DNA from: Hymenobacter sp. H14-R3
GTDB taxonomy: Bacteria; Bacteroidota; Bacteroidia; Cytophagales; Hymenobacteraceae
Direction of reading: 5' to 3'
NCBI RefSeq assembly: GCF_030063445.1
Contig: NZ_JASITD010000030.1
Location: 1-49,746, forward strand
DNA: 49,746 nt
The notes under the pieces were generated by a model. The model did not search any database and was not told the origin of the DNA. It saw only the letters and a program-made list of their open reading frames with translations. A program made the translations under genes and the position numbers. Positions 9,642 through 16,702 of the stretch are shown here, piece by piece. Within the stretch, counting starts at the first letter, position 1; the number at the start of each line of letters is the position of its first letter.

Positions 9642-9698
9642 TACTTCGTTGAAGAAGTAAATTTACTACGAATTTTAAATAATGATTGCTACGAAATT
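9642..9698 (-). promoter_or_regulatory. AT-rich efflux promoter region with candidate MarR sites
   Basis: TTGCTACGAAAT at 9686-9697 recurs exactly, on the opposite strand, in the marR upstream region (10448-10459). A degenerate copy (TTACTACGAATT) lies at 9663-9674. A separate inverted repeat TACTTC-N6-GAAGTA (9642-9659) sits just before the ATPase start. A motif shared between a regulator gene and the next operon is the classic layout for MarR autoregulation plus pump control. The binding is inference. Confidence 0.55.
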
Positions 9699-9770
9699 GA
9701 AATAAATAGGCAATAAATGCGTTACTAATTGATAATCAAATAAATAGAAAATGGCGGTCCGCCCGGAGGC

Positions 9771-10397
9771 TTACTCACCCGCTTTGCGCCCAACGGCGCT
9801 GGTATGGGCCGCATTTACTAGGCTGAGCAGCCGCCGCAACTCGGCCTGCTCGCCCGCCGTCAGCGCCTCGTAGAGGTCGGGGCTGAGTTGCTCCATGCGG
9901 GCGGTGGCTTTATCGAAGAGCCGCCGGCCGGCCGGGGCTACTTGCAGGCGGCGAGTGCGGCGGTCCTGAGGGTCAGTCACTTCCGTTACCAGGCCAGCCT
10001 GCACGAGGCGGCGGGAGATTTCGGTGATAGTGCTCATTTCCAGCAGCGACGTGGCGGCAATCTCCGATTTGGTGGGGGCCGCCTGGTTGGTGATGGCGGC
10101 CAGCACGATAAAATCGCGCAGGCTGGTAATGGGGACCAGGTCGGCCAGCAGCTGCTGCGCCCGCAGGTGGGTAAAGTGCTGGAGGCGCGCTACCAACGGC
10201 CCCAACTGCGTCAGGGGCGAGAGGTGGTTGAGAAAAGCCGGCTCCTGGGGCGGCAGCTGGGCAGCGGGCGCAGCGGGCAGGGCGGTGCGCCGGTGCAGCC
10301 AGGCCGCAAAATCAGCCACCTGCGGGTTGTCGGCGGTTTGGGCGTAGGTGGCTAGTTCGGGCAGCAACTGCTGCAAGAGGGCAAAAGCATCATTCAT
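9771..10397 (-). CDS. MarR-family transcriptional regulator
   Basis: A winged-helix regulator of about 208 residues. The DNA-binding part runs from about residue 75: LRDFIVLAAITNQAAPTKSEIA, the recognition helix around LLEMSTITEISRRLVQAGLV, then the MarR wing DPQDRRTRRLQVAPAGRRL. An N-terminal extension of about 60 residues is longer than in classic MarR. The start is ATG 10397; the TTG two codons upstream is less likely. It is encoded immediately upstream of, and on the same strand as, the efflux genes. It most likely represses them and itself through the shared TTGCTACGAAAT motif and is released by a pump substrate. Confidence 0.88.
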   Translation of the reverse strand: MNDAFALLQQLLPELATYAQTADNPQVADFAAWLHRRTALPAAPAAQLPPQEPAFLNHLSPLTQLGPLVARLQHFTHLRAQQLLADLVPITSLRDFIVLAAITNQAAPTKSEIAATSLLEMSTITEISRRLVQAGLVTEVTDPQDRRTRRLQVAPAGRRLFDKATARMEQLSPDLYEALTAGEQAELRRLLSLVNAAHTSAVGRKAGE

Positions 10398-10447
10398 CGG
10401 CAATGAATCAGGAAAAAAAGCAGCTTTGCCGCCGACATATTAATTTG

Positions 10448-10459
10448 ATTTCGTAGCAA
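10448..10459. promoter_or_regulatory. candidate MarR autoregulatory site
   Basis: The reverse complement of TTGCTACGAAAT is found here, about 50 bp upstream of the marR start. It is an exact match to 9686-9697 in front of the ATPase gene. The flanks (AATTTGAT and AAATCTAC) are AT-rich, as expected of a promoter. Confidence 0.5.
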
Positions 10460-10460
10460 A

Positions 10461-10767
10461 TCTACTTTTAATACTACTAACTCAGCGGGCAAACCTACCT
10501 CACCTTCTCACCCAAAGCGGCAGCGCTGTCAGTTTGCTGCGGCTTGGCCACGAAAACGCCGCAGCATACTTAGGAGCAGAAGCCGTGGACTTTACCCTGG
10601 TACGACCGCCTGTTCGTGGCTGCGTTCCTGGTGAGTTAGCTCACGAGCAACCAGTGTCTGCACGAGGCCGTTACCATCACCGACGGCTAAGCGGCCGGCC
10701 GGACTACTACCGCGCCCTTGCCGGATACCCTGCATGCGGCTGCTCCGGCCACTATTTCTCTCTAGCA
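10461..10767. other. intergenic, possible decayed coding remnant
   Basis: The space between the divergent marR and FAD-oxidase genes. A short plus-strand frame near 10580-10640 reads like a membrane-protein scrap (WYDRLFVAAFLVS) before stop codons, but it is too short to assign. An open frame in phase with the downstream oxidase begins at 10534; its translation is not family-like, so I treat it as non-coding. The promoter of the oxidase must lie here, but no clear TTTG/TAnnTTTG pair was found. Confidence 0.3.
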
Positions 10768-12153
10768 ATGCATACTCCTCCTACTTCCGTTGCTACCCTG
10801 CGGGCCGCGCTAACCGGCCTGCTGCTACTGCCCGGCGATGCCGGCTACGACGAAGCCCGCGCGCCGTGGCTGCGCGTCATTGACCAGCACCCGGCCTTGG
10901 TGGTAGAAGCCGCCAACGTGGCTGATTTAGTACTGGCCATCACCTACGCCCGCACCCAGGGCCTGCCGCTGGGCGTGCAGGCCACCGGACACGGCATTGC
11001 CAAAGCCTGCGACGGCGGCCTGCTCCTCAAGCTCGACAAGCTCAACGCCATCGACCTTGATACCGCTACCCGCCGGGTGCGGATGGGGCCGGGCGTGAGC
11101 TGGAAGGACCTGCTGACCCAAACGCAGCCGCACGGCCTGGTGGGGCTCTCGGGGCAGGTAAGCAGCGTGGGCGTGATTGGCTACACGCTGGGCGGCGGCA
11201 TTGGCTGGCTGGTGCGCAAGCATGGCGAATGCTGCGAATACGTAGTGGGCGCGACCGTGGTGCTGGCCTCGGGCGAAATAGTGCACGCCAGCGCCACCGA
11301 GCACCCCGACCTGTTTTGGGGCCTGCGCGGGGGCGGGGGCAACCTGGGCGTGGTAGCCGAGCTGGAGCTGCAATTGGTGGCCGAGCCGCACGATATGCTG
11401 GCGGGCCTGCGCTGGTACCCAATGGCGCGCGTGGCCGAACTACTCCCGCTCTACCGCGACTGGGCGGCCACGTTGAGCCAAGCTACCAGCACCGTGTTTC
11501 GCCTGATGCGCGTGCCCGATGCCCCCCAGTTTCCGGCTTCTATCCGGGGTAAGTCGGCCTGCATCGTGGGGCTGTGCCACGCCGACCCAGCTACCCAGGC
11601 GCAGGTGCTCGCCTCACTGGCCGTATTCGGCGAGCCGGCCCTCGACCAGGTAAAAATGATGGCCTACCCCGCCATCGCGGCCGCGGAGCCGGCCTCCCAC
11701 GAGTCCTCCGCCATTACGTACGACCAGGCGGGCTTTCTGCGGGAGTTGAGCGACGAGGCCATCGCGCTGCTGGTCGAAATCGGCCGGTCGGAGTTTCCGC
11801 CCCTTTTGCAGCTGGAAATCCTGCAGCTCGGCGGCCACCTCACGCCCAGCGTGGCTGGCCCGCTGCCCAGCCAGGCTTCCCGCACGCCCACGGCCGCCTT
11901 CATGCTGCATACCGTGACGATGCCCGAGCAAAGTGGTTGGGAAGAAGTGAAGCAGGTTACTGAGGAAACGTTTGCTCGCCTGGCCCCCGTGCTCACGGGC
12001 GAGTTGTACTACAATTACCTGCGCGGCGACCAGCAAGTACAGGTAGCCGCCGCTTTCACAGAAAGCTCCTGGCTACGATTGCGGGAAGTGAAGCGCCGCT
12101 ACGACCCGGAAAATCTCTTCCGGTTCAACCTCAACGTGGAGCCAGCCGAGTGA
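10768..12153 (+). CDS. FAD-linked oxidase (PCMH fold, berberine-bridge type)
   Basis: A flavoprotein oxidase of 461 residues. The N-terminal PCMH-type FAD domain contains VQATGHGIA with His75, the usual 8-alpha-histidyl FAD attachment site. GYTLGGGIGWLVRKHG and LRGGGGNLGVV cover the dinucleotide-binding loops. The C-terminus carries a BBE element ending YNYLRGDQ...YDPENLFRFN. I see no Cys at the usual position of the second flavin link in bicovalent members, so mono-covalent FAD is more likely. The start is ATG 10768, directly before the family-like sequence. Relatives oxidise sugars, alkaloids or other alcohols with O2; the substrate here is unknown. The gene stands alone, divergent from marR. 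Confidence 0.88.
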   Translation: MHTPPTSVATLRAALTGLLLLPGDAGYDEARAPWLRVIDQHPALVVEAANVADLVLAITYARTQGLPLGVQATGHGIAKACDGGLLLKLDKLNAIDLDTATRRVRMGPGVSWKDLLTQTQPHGLVGLSGQVSSVGVIGYTLGGGIGWLVRKHGECCEYVVGATVVLASGEIVHASATEHPDLFWGLRGGGGNLGVVAELELQLVAEPHDMLAGLRWYPMARVAELLPLYRDWAATLSQATSTVFRLMRVPDAPQFPASIRGKSACIVGLCHADPATQAQVLASLAVFGEPALDQVKMMAYPAIAAAEPASHESSAITYDQAGFLRELSDEAIALLVEIGRSEFPPLLQLEILQLGGHLTPSVAGPLPSQASRTPTAAFMLHTVTMPEQSGWEEVKQVTEETFARLAPVLTGELYYNYLRGDQQVQVAAAFTESSWLRLREVKRRYDPENLFRFNLNVEPAE

Positions 12154-12175
12154 CAAGAATAGCTTATTGCCCACT

Positions 12176-12418
12176 CTACCCTACTATTTTAGGGAGTTGA
12201 TAATAAGTAACTTGTCGAATAATCCAGTCTAACAGGGCCGTAATTTTACGGGCCACTGGCTCTTGCAGTCGGGCATTGGGCCGCGTGAGCTGCCGCAGGA
12301 TGTTGAGGCCATTGCGGCTCAGGCTCGTGGCCCGGTAAGCGTGGTTTTGGGGTGCAATGGCCTTGATTTTTTCGTGCGCTACGGTGCTCACGCTCAGACA
12401 CAAGGCGATTGGCATTCG
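12176..12418 (-). pseudogene. C-terminal remnant of an IS4-like transposase
   Basis: About 80 codons resemble the end of IS4-type DDE transposases: HEKIKAIAPQNHAYRATSLS is the familiar segment placing a basic stretch before the last helix, followed by GLNILRQL and the terminal VTYYQLPKIVG. No catalytic core (DDE) is present. Upstream, the frame is abruptly replaced by unrelated coding sequence near 12418, so this is the tail of an element deleted at its 5' side. The family call rests on pattern memory only. Confidence 0.45.
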
Positions 12419-12720
12419 GGCCGGAGCCGTGCTCGTCAAGTGTGAGCCACCACGCAAAGGCTGCGGGGCTGAGCTGCTGCGTCAGGTGCTCGTGCAACGA
12501 AAAGCCCCGGACTTCGAGCAGAAACCGCTTAAATGACAGATTATGCCGCGCCGCAGTAAAGCCGGTGGCCCGGTACAGCCTAGTGAGTGCTGGGGGCAAG
12601 CCCGCCAGCTAGCCGGAAAAATCGGCTTCGGTTGGCACCAGTTCCGCCCCCTGCTGAAAATACTGGTAAACGGCCTGCTGCACCTCGATGCGCAGTACTT
12701 GGGGGAAGGTTGAGGTGGTC
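12419..12720 (-). pseudogene. broken small hypothetical gene
   Basis: A continuous protein-like translation of about 95 residues runs from FPQVLRIEVQQAVYQYFQQG through LPPALTRLYRATGF to LSPAAFAWWLTLDEHG. It is interrupted by an in-frame TAG at 12609-12611, where the reading suggests an original Trp (TGG). After LDEHG the frame runs into the transposase remnant and loses sense. It is rich in aromatic and Leu residues and has no membrane segment or known motif. I do not recognise the family. It lies between the decayed recombinase and the transposase tail, so it is probably flanking DNA caught in IS rearrangements. Confidence 0.4.
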
Positions 12721-12752
12721 CGATTACGCTGGACGGTTTAGGCTTACCGCCA

Positions 12753-13434
12753 TCACGTAACGAGCGGCATATATAGCAGTCGGTGGACCGTGGTGGCATG
12801 AAACCCCTTCCCACGTCGGGTGCGGTAACCCGCTTCGTTGAGCTTAGTAGCGATTTGCCACAACGTCTGCCCCTTTGCCCGCAGGAGTTCGGCCAACTGC
12901 GCGGCCTGGCGATTGGCTTGGTGTTCGCGGGCATTGCGCTGCATGGCTTCCCGACCCTGCCGGTTGATGGCCGGCGTCACGTTCTGCGGATTACCCAGCT
13001 GGTCACCCTGCGCTTTCTTGGCGGCGAGCGCGTCCTTGGTGCGTTTGGAAATCGTCTCCCGCTCGTGCTGCGCGAGCACGGCGAAGAGACCTACGGTGAG
13101 GGTGTTGGCGTCGGGTATGTCGCAGCAGACAAAGTCCACCCCCGAATCACGCAGGGCCAGGATGAAGCTGGCATTCCTGGAGAGGCGGTCGAGTTTGGCG
13201 ATGAGCAGCGTGCTACCTACCCGCCGAGCCTCGGCCAGGGCGGCGAGCAGCTGGGGGCGCTGGTCCTTTTTGCCACTCTCGATTTCGACGTACTCGCTCA
13301 GTAGCTGCGCGGGGTCGGGGACGAAGGCCCGCACCGCGGACCGCGGCCTGCTGAGCTTCGAGACCGAGCCCCGAGATTCCTTGCTTTTGGGTGGAGACTC
13401 TATACTAAGGAGTATAGATGGGCAGTGAAGTCAT
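12753..13434 (-). pseudogene. decayed serine recombinase (resolvase family)
   Basis: Residues from about 30 onward match small serine recombinases: EYVEIESGKK, LLIAKLDRLSRN, the helix ETISKRTKDALAAKK, and a C-terminal helix-turn-helix ending RRGKGFHATTVHRLL. The catalytic start is displaced. YRVSTQKQGISGLGLEAQQ is readable upstream in a different frame, fused after a one-base shift within the repeated GTCCGCG/GTGCGG around 13330-13340, and is preceded by an in-frame TAG next to the Tyr. The nearest open frame starts at a GTG (13334) and lacks the nucleophilic Ser, so it is inactive unless frameshifting occurs. An intact paralogue is divergent at 13559. Confidence 0.8.
13400..13417. repeat. 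7-bp perfect inverted repeat at the decayed recombinase start
   Basis: CTATACT-AAGG-AGTATAG is a perfect dyad located just where the decayed recombinase reading frame begins. It could be an operator or half of a recombination (res-like) site used by these recombinases. It could also be part of the decay, since it creates the TAG that interrupts the gene. Confidence 0.4.
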
Positions 13435-13520
13435 GGCACAAAAGGCGAGTACAAAACCGGATTTGGGGAGATATAAGGTAAAAGCACACCATTTTACATC
13501 TTAGCAACGCACGTTTAACT

Positions 13521-13553
13521 TTTGTGACAAATAGTAAAACAGGGGTACTTTTG
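13521..13553 (+). promoter_or_regulatory. Bacteroidota-type promoter of the intact recombinase
   Basis: TTTG at 13521-13524 and TACTTTTG (TAnnTTTG) at 13546-13553 are separated by 21 bp, close to the Bacteroidota sigma consensus spacing. The ATG at 13559 begins only five bases after the -7 box, so transcription should start at or within a few bases of the start codon and give a leaderless or nearly leaderless mRNA. Confidence 0.6.
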
Positions 13554-13558
13554 CCCCG

Positions 13559-14221
13559 ATGACCAAATTCGTGGCCTACTTCCGTGTCAGTACCGTCCGC
13601 CAGGGCCAATCCGGTTTGGGCCTCGATGCCCAGCAAGCAGCCGTGCAAAATTTCCTGCGCGGCGACTCCACCTTAGTGGCTACGTTTGTCGAAATTGAGA
13701 GCGGCCGCAAAAACGCGCGGCCTCAGTTGCAGGCGGCTATTGCCCGCGCTCGGCAGGAGGACGCGGTGTTACTCGTGGCTAAACTGGACCGACTGGCGCG
13801 CAACGTCGTCTTCCTGGCCACCCTCATGGAAAGCCGGGTGCGCTTCCAGGCCGTCGACCTGCCGGCCGCCGATGAGTTTACCCTCCACATCATGGCGGCC
13901 GTCGCCCAGAAAGAAGCGTCGGCTATTTCCTCCCGCACCCGCGAGGCGCTCGCCGCCAAGAAAGCGCGGGGCGCGCAGCTGGGCACGCCGGCTAATTTGA
14001 CCCAGGCCGCCCGGGAAAAGTCGTGGGTGGCCATGCGCGAAAATGCGCAGGCCAATCTCAATAATCGGCAGGCCGCGCAGTTAGCCACCCTGCTGCGAGC
14101 AACGGGGGCGACGTTGCGGGCCATTGCCGAGCAGCTTAACCAGTCGGGTTACCGCACACGGCACGGGAAGGCCTTTCATCCCATGGGCGTGCAACGCCTC
14201 TTACCTAAACCAACCGAATAA
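13559..14221 (+). CDS. serine recombinase / resolvase (intact)
   Basis: A 220-residue small serine recombinase. The catalytic motif YFRVSTxRQ contains nucleophile Ser11. It is followed by GLGLDAQQ, EIESGRKNARPQL, LLVAKLDRLARNV with the active-site Arg residues, and the dimer helix around ISSRTREALAAKKARG. A C-terminal helix-turn-helix (ATLRAIAEQLNQSGYRTRHG) binds the crossover site. The family cuts both strands at a res or inversion site through a phosphoserine link. It lacks the large C-terminal domain of phage-type serine integrases, so it is a resolvase/invertase, probably a transposon or plasmid relic. It is divergent from its decayed paralogue. Confidence 0.9.
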   Translation: MTKFVAYFRVSTVRQGQSGLGLDAQQAAVQNFLRGDSTLVATFVEIESGRKNARPQLQAAIARARQEDAVLLVAKLDRLARNVVFLATLMESRVRFQAVDLPAADEFTLHIMAAVAQKEASAISSRTREALAAKKARGAQLGTPANLTQAAREKSWVAMRENAQANLNNRQAAQLATLLRATGATLRAIAEQLNQSGYRTRHGKAFHPMGVQRLLPKPTE

Positions 14222-14851
14222 CCCATTAATGGGTAATAAAAATTTCTTTAAAATATTTAAAATTATTGTATCAAATATTATTTAATACAATAAAATTTTT
14301 GTTTATTTACTAAGCCACTTACTACTCGTGAAAACCACTCGCCAAAGGTAGTCGGGTCTAGACCTCGCATAGTGGCTTATAATTAATGGCTAGATAACAA
14401 ATTATTTAGAATAATTTTATAAATAGCTAATTCACTAACAATTCAGCTTACTTTGCCGCATGGCAAAGTAAATCTTACCTATATGGGATGTTGTTAAACA
14501 AATACGGGAAATCCTCCGAGTCCGTGACTAACTGGTATTGTTTCTCGTGATAAGTACCCGTTGGCAAATAGTTTATGTTAAAAAAAGAATGTCATGCTGA
14601 ACGCAGTGAAGCATCTTAGTCGCGTAACCAGCTCTAAACGTGAAGATTGCTCTTCTGATTAAGATGCTTCACTGCGTTCAGTATGACGTTTTTGTATAGC
14701 AAACTAATGAGCAACGGGTACTTTAAGGTGCAAATGCGGCGTAAGAGCATCGAAAACCGATGGTTTTACACGTTCCTGAACGCAATCAAAATCTGCCAGC
14801 GAAAACGAACGTTAAGACGATAGTTTTGTCCACATATTGGGTAATATATTG
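14222..14851. other. AT-rich intergenic region with no gene
   Basis: Strongly AT-rich for the first 250 bp after the recombinase, unlike the GC-rich surroundings, which suggests foreign or decayed DNA. No open frame with family resemblance is present. The only structure I can support is the long inverted repeat at 14591-14687. A res-like recombination site for the adjacent recombinase could lie here but is not identifiable by eye. Confidence 0.5.
14591..14687. repeat. REP/MITE-like long inverted repeat
   Basis: Two 28-bp arms (14591-14618 and 14660-14687), differing at one base, flank a 41-base loop. The outer arm sequence begins GTCATGCTGAACGC and contains GAAGCATCTTA, a type of dispersed palindromic repeat that I recall as common in Hymenobacter-like genomes. 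It could form a large cruciform or an RNA hairpin. It is probably a non-autonomous repeat rather than a terminator, because no gene ends close by on either strand. Confidence 0.65.
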
Positions 14852-14929
14852 TCAGCCAGGGTTCTCATTATGAAAATTAGGTAGCCACGCACCAGAGCCA
14901 GAGGTTTTCCCCTGTTTATTTAACAGTAC

Positions 14930-15106
14930 CCTATAGGGCCCCGGAAAGTCGTAGATTGGGTCTCGTATAAAGATATTAAGATTTTTAGCGTATTCCACTC
15001 TTATAAATTCGCTTTGTGTCTGGCGGCGTAATCTTTTCAGGCGTTTACCTTGATTATAGGCCTGTAAAAAGCTCTGTAAGTGCGTGTTGAGTTCGGCCAC
15101 TGTTCA
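14930..15106 (-). mobile_element. terminal remnant of an IS481-family element
   Basis: The last roughly 55 transposase codons (ELNTHLQSFLQAYNQGKRLK...) and the terminal repeat region are clearly homologous to the IS481 copy at 45530-46534, in the same orientation, with scattered substitutions. The core and the other end are missing. Here the codon after RVE is TAC (Tyr), where the other copy has a TAG stop, and the frame continues through IFIRDPIYDFPGP. The sequence beyond 14930 diverges. It is a fossil of an older insertion just downstream of the LacI gene. Confidence 0.75.
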
Positions 15107-15140
15107 TAGCGCCCGCCGCGCTTTAAAGCAGGCGGGTAGG

Positions 15141-16319
15141 CTAAAGGCCCAACCGGAAGGCATCGTCGCGGATTTTGCGCGAGGACTGCCGCACAATGAG
15201 GTCACCCTGAATGACGTAGGTGCGGGGGTGAAATTGCTCGCGCAGCTCAATTTGCTCCAGAAACAGGCGGGCGGCCTGCTGGCCCATGCGGTACGGGTGG
15301 AGGTTAACCGTGGTGAGGCCTGGCTCAATCATGCCCGCCAGGAACTCATCGCCAAAGCCCACCACCGCCACATCGTCCGGAATGCGCAGGCCGCGCTGCT
15401 TGAGGCCCAGCAGCACGTCGAAGGCATCGGTGTAGCGGATGGCAAAAATGGCATCGGGCGGCTCGGGCAGGGCCAGCCAGTATGCCAGAGCCGCCCGCGT
15501 CAGCTCGGGCTGAAAATCGTTGTAGCGTACCCATTCGGGCCGGGCCTCTAGGCGGTGCGCTTTGAGGGCCTGTTGGTAGCCGGCCACCCGCTGCTGGCTG
15601 ATGAGCAGCCCCTCGATGCCAGCCAGCACGGCAATGCGGCGGCAGCCCTGCTGCGCCAGGTGCTCGACCACGGCGTAGGCCCCGTTCCAGTCGTCAATCA
15701 TCACGCGGGCGCTGGTTACCTCGTCGCTCACCCGGTCGAAATGCACCACCGGCAGGCCCCTGGCCGCCGGCCGGCGCACGTGGTCAAAGTCTTGGGTTTC
15801 GCGCGAGTGGCAAATCAGCAGGCCATCGACCCGGCTGGCTACCAGGGCGCGCACGTTGCGCACCTCCGTGGGATATGACTCGCGCGACTGGCAAATCATG
15901 ACCTGGTAGCCGGCCTCGTCGGCCACCTGCTGAATGCCGCTGACGGCGGTGGCAAAAAACGGCCGCTCAATATCCGGAATCACCACGCCGATGGTGTGGG
16001 TGGCGTTGCTTTTGAGGTGCTGCGCCAGCAGGTTGGGCTGATAGTCGAGTTGGCGGGCGGCCTCCAGAATGGCCTGGCGGGTGGTGGCGTTCACGTCGGC
16101 ACGGCCGTTGAGCGCCCGCGACACCGTGGAGGGCGTAACGCCCACGGCCTGCGCCAGGTCGTCGATGGTGGTTTGGGTGCGGCGGCGCGACACGGCGGGA
16201 GCATCGCCCGGCAGGGTAAAGCGGTAGTCGCAGGCCTTGCAGAAGTAGCGCTGCAACCCCCGCACAAAACCGGCTTTCAGCACGGCATCGGGGCGCTGGC
16301 ATTTGACACAGGCGGGCAT
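15141..16319 (-). CDS. LacI-family regulator with N-terminal zinc ribbon
   Basis: About 392 residues. It starts with a zinc-ribbon module, CVKC (Cys4, Cys7) and CKAC (Cys27, Cys30) around FVRGLQRYF, resembling the N-terminal ribbon of IS1-type InsA proteins. A canonical LacI HTH follows (TIDDLAQAVGVTPSTVSRAL), then the hinge (residues to about 100) and a periplasmic-binding-like ligand domain from THTIGVVIPDIERPFF to LIVRQSS. The start is ATG 16319, directly before the first Cys pair. It is divergent from susC, with a strong dyad in between, so it is very probably the local regulator of this PUL, responding to a sugar or uronate intermediate. The ribbon is unusual for LacI proteins; it may add DNA contacts or metal-dependent control. 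Confidence 0.88.
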   Translation of the reverse strand: MPACVKCQRPDAVLKAGFVRGLQRYFCKACDYRFTLPGDAPAVSRRRTQTTIDDLAQAVGVTPSTVSRALNGRADVNATTRQAILEAARQLDYQPNLLAQHLKSNATHTIGVVIPDIERPFFATAVSGIQQVADEAGYQVMICQSRESYPTEVRNVRALVASRVDGLLICHSRETQDFDHVRRPAARGLPVVHFDRVSDEVTSARVMIDDWNGAYAVVEHLAQQGCRRIAVLAGIEGLLISQQRVAGYQQALKAHRLEARPEWVRYNDFQPELTRAALAYWLALPEPPDAIFAIRYTDAFDVLLGLKQRGLRIPDDVAVVGFGDEFLAGMIEPGLTTVNLHPYRMGQQAARLFLEQIELREQFHPRTYVIQGDLIVRQSSRKIRDDAFRLGL

Positions 16320-16438
16320 AGTCTTAGTTGCACATAACTTATAAAGTGAGTATTTGGTCAGAAAAAGCGCGGGAACCGGCAAAAAGTAATCACTCGCTTA
16401 CTACCAACTTATTTTTGCTAAATAACAGCCGGAAATAC

Positions 16439-16472
16439 GTATCGGCATCGCAACCGGCATCGGTGCCGATAC
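16439..16472. promoter_or_regulatory. candidate LacI operator between lacI and susC
   Basis: A perfect 9-bp inverted repeat GTATCGGCA (16439-16447) / TGCCGATAC (16464-16472) encloses a smaller dyad ACCG-GCAT-CGGT (16453-16464). The element CGGCATCG occurs twice within it. LacI operators are dyads of this size with CG-rich centres, and the location between the divergent genes fits. Which protein binds is inference. Confidence 0.6.
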
Positions 16473-16535
16473 TTTTTAGCAGAAAAACTTCATTTTTTAC
16501 CCGTTTAAGGCCTTTTTAAGATTGGGCAAACAGGT

Positions 16536-16543
16536 TACATTTG
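16536..16543 (+). promoter_or_regulatory. candidate -7 box of the susC promoter
   Basis: TACATTTG matches the Bacteroidota TAnnTTTG consensus. The T-rich stretch at 16513-16516 could serve as a weak -33 element about 19 bp upstream. This would give a 5' leader of about 150 bases before the susC ATG at 16703. Confidence 0.4.
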
Positions 16544-16702
16544 GGTAACATAGCTAAACAAGCCGCTAGCCTTTCTTCGCGCAGCTACTACGCAACCCAG
16601 GCAGCTTTACGATTGAATTTGTATTTTTTCAATATTCCACCCGGCGTTCCTACTGGTTGAAGCTGGCCCTTCCCGCACCACCACACCCACTTCCCACCCT
16701 TT

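Noticed and set aside
10534..10767. In-phase N-terminal extension of the FAD-linked oxidase
   Set aside because: The extra residues do not resemble the family, which normally starts close to ATG 10768.
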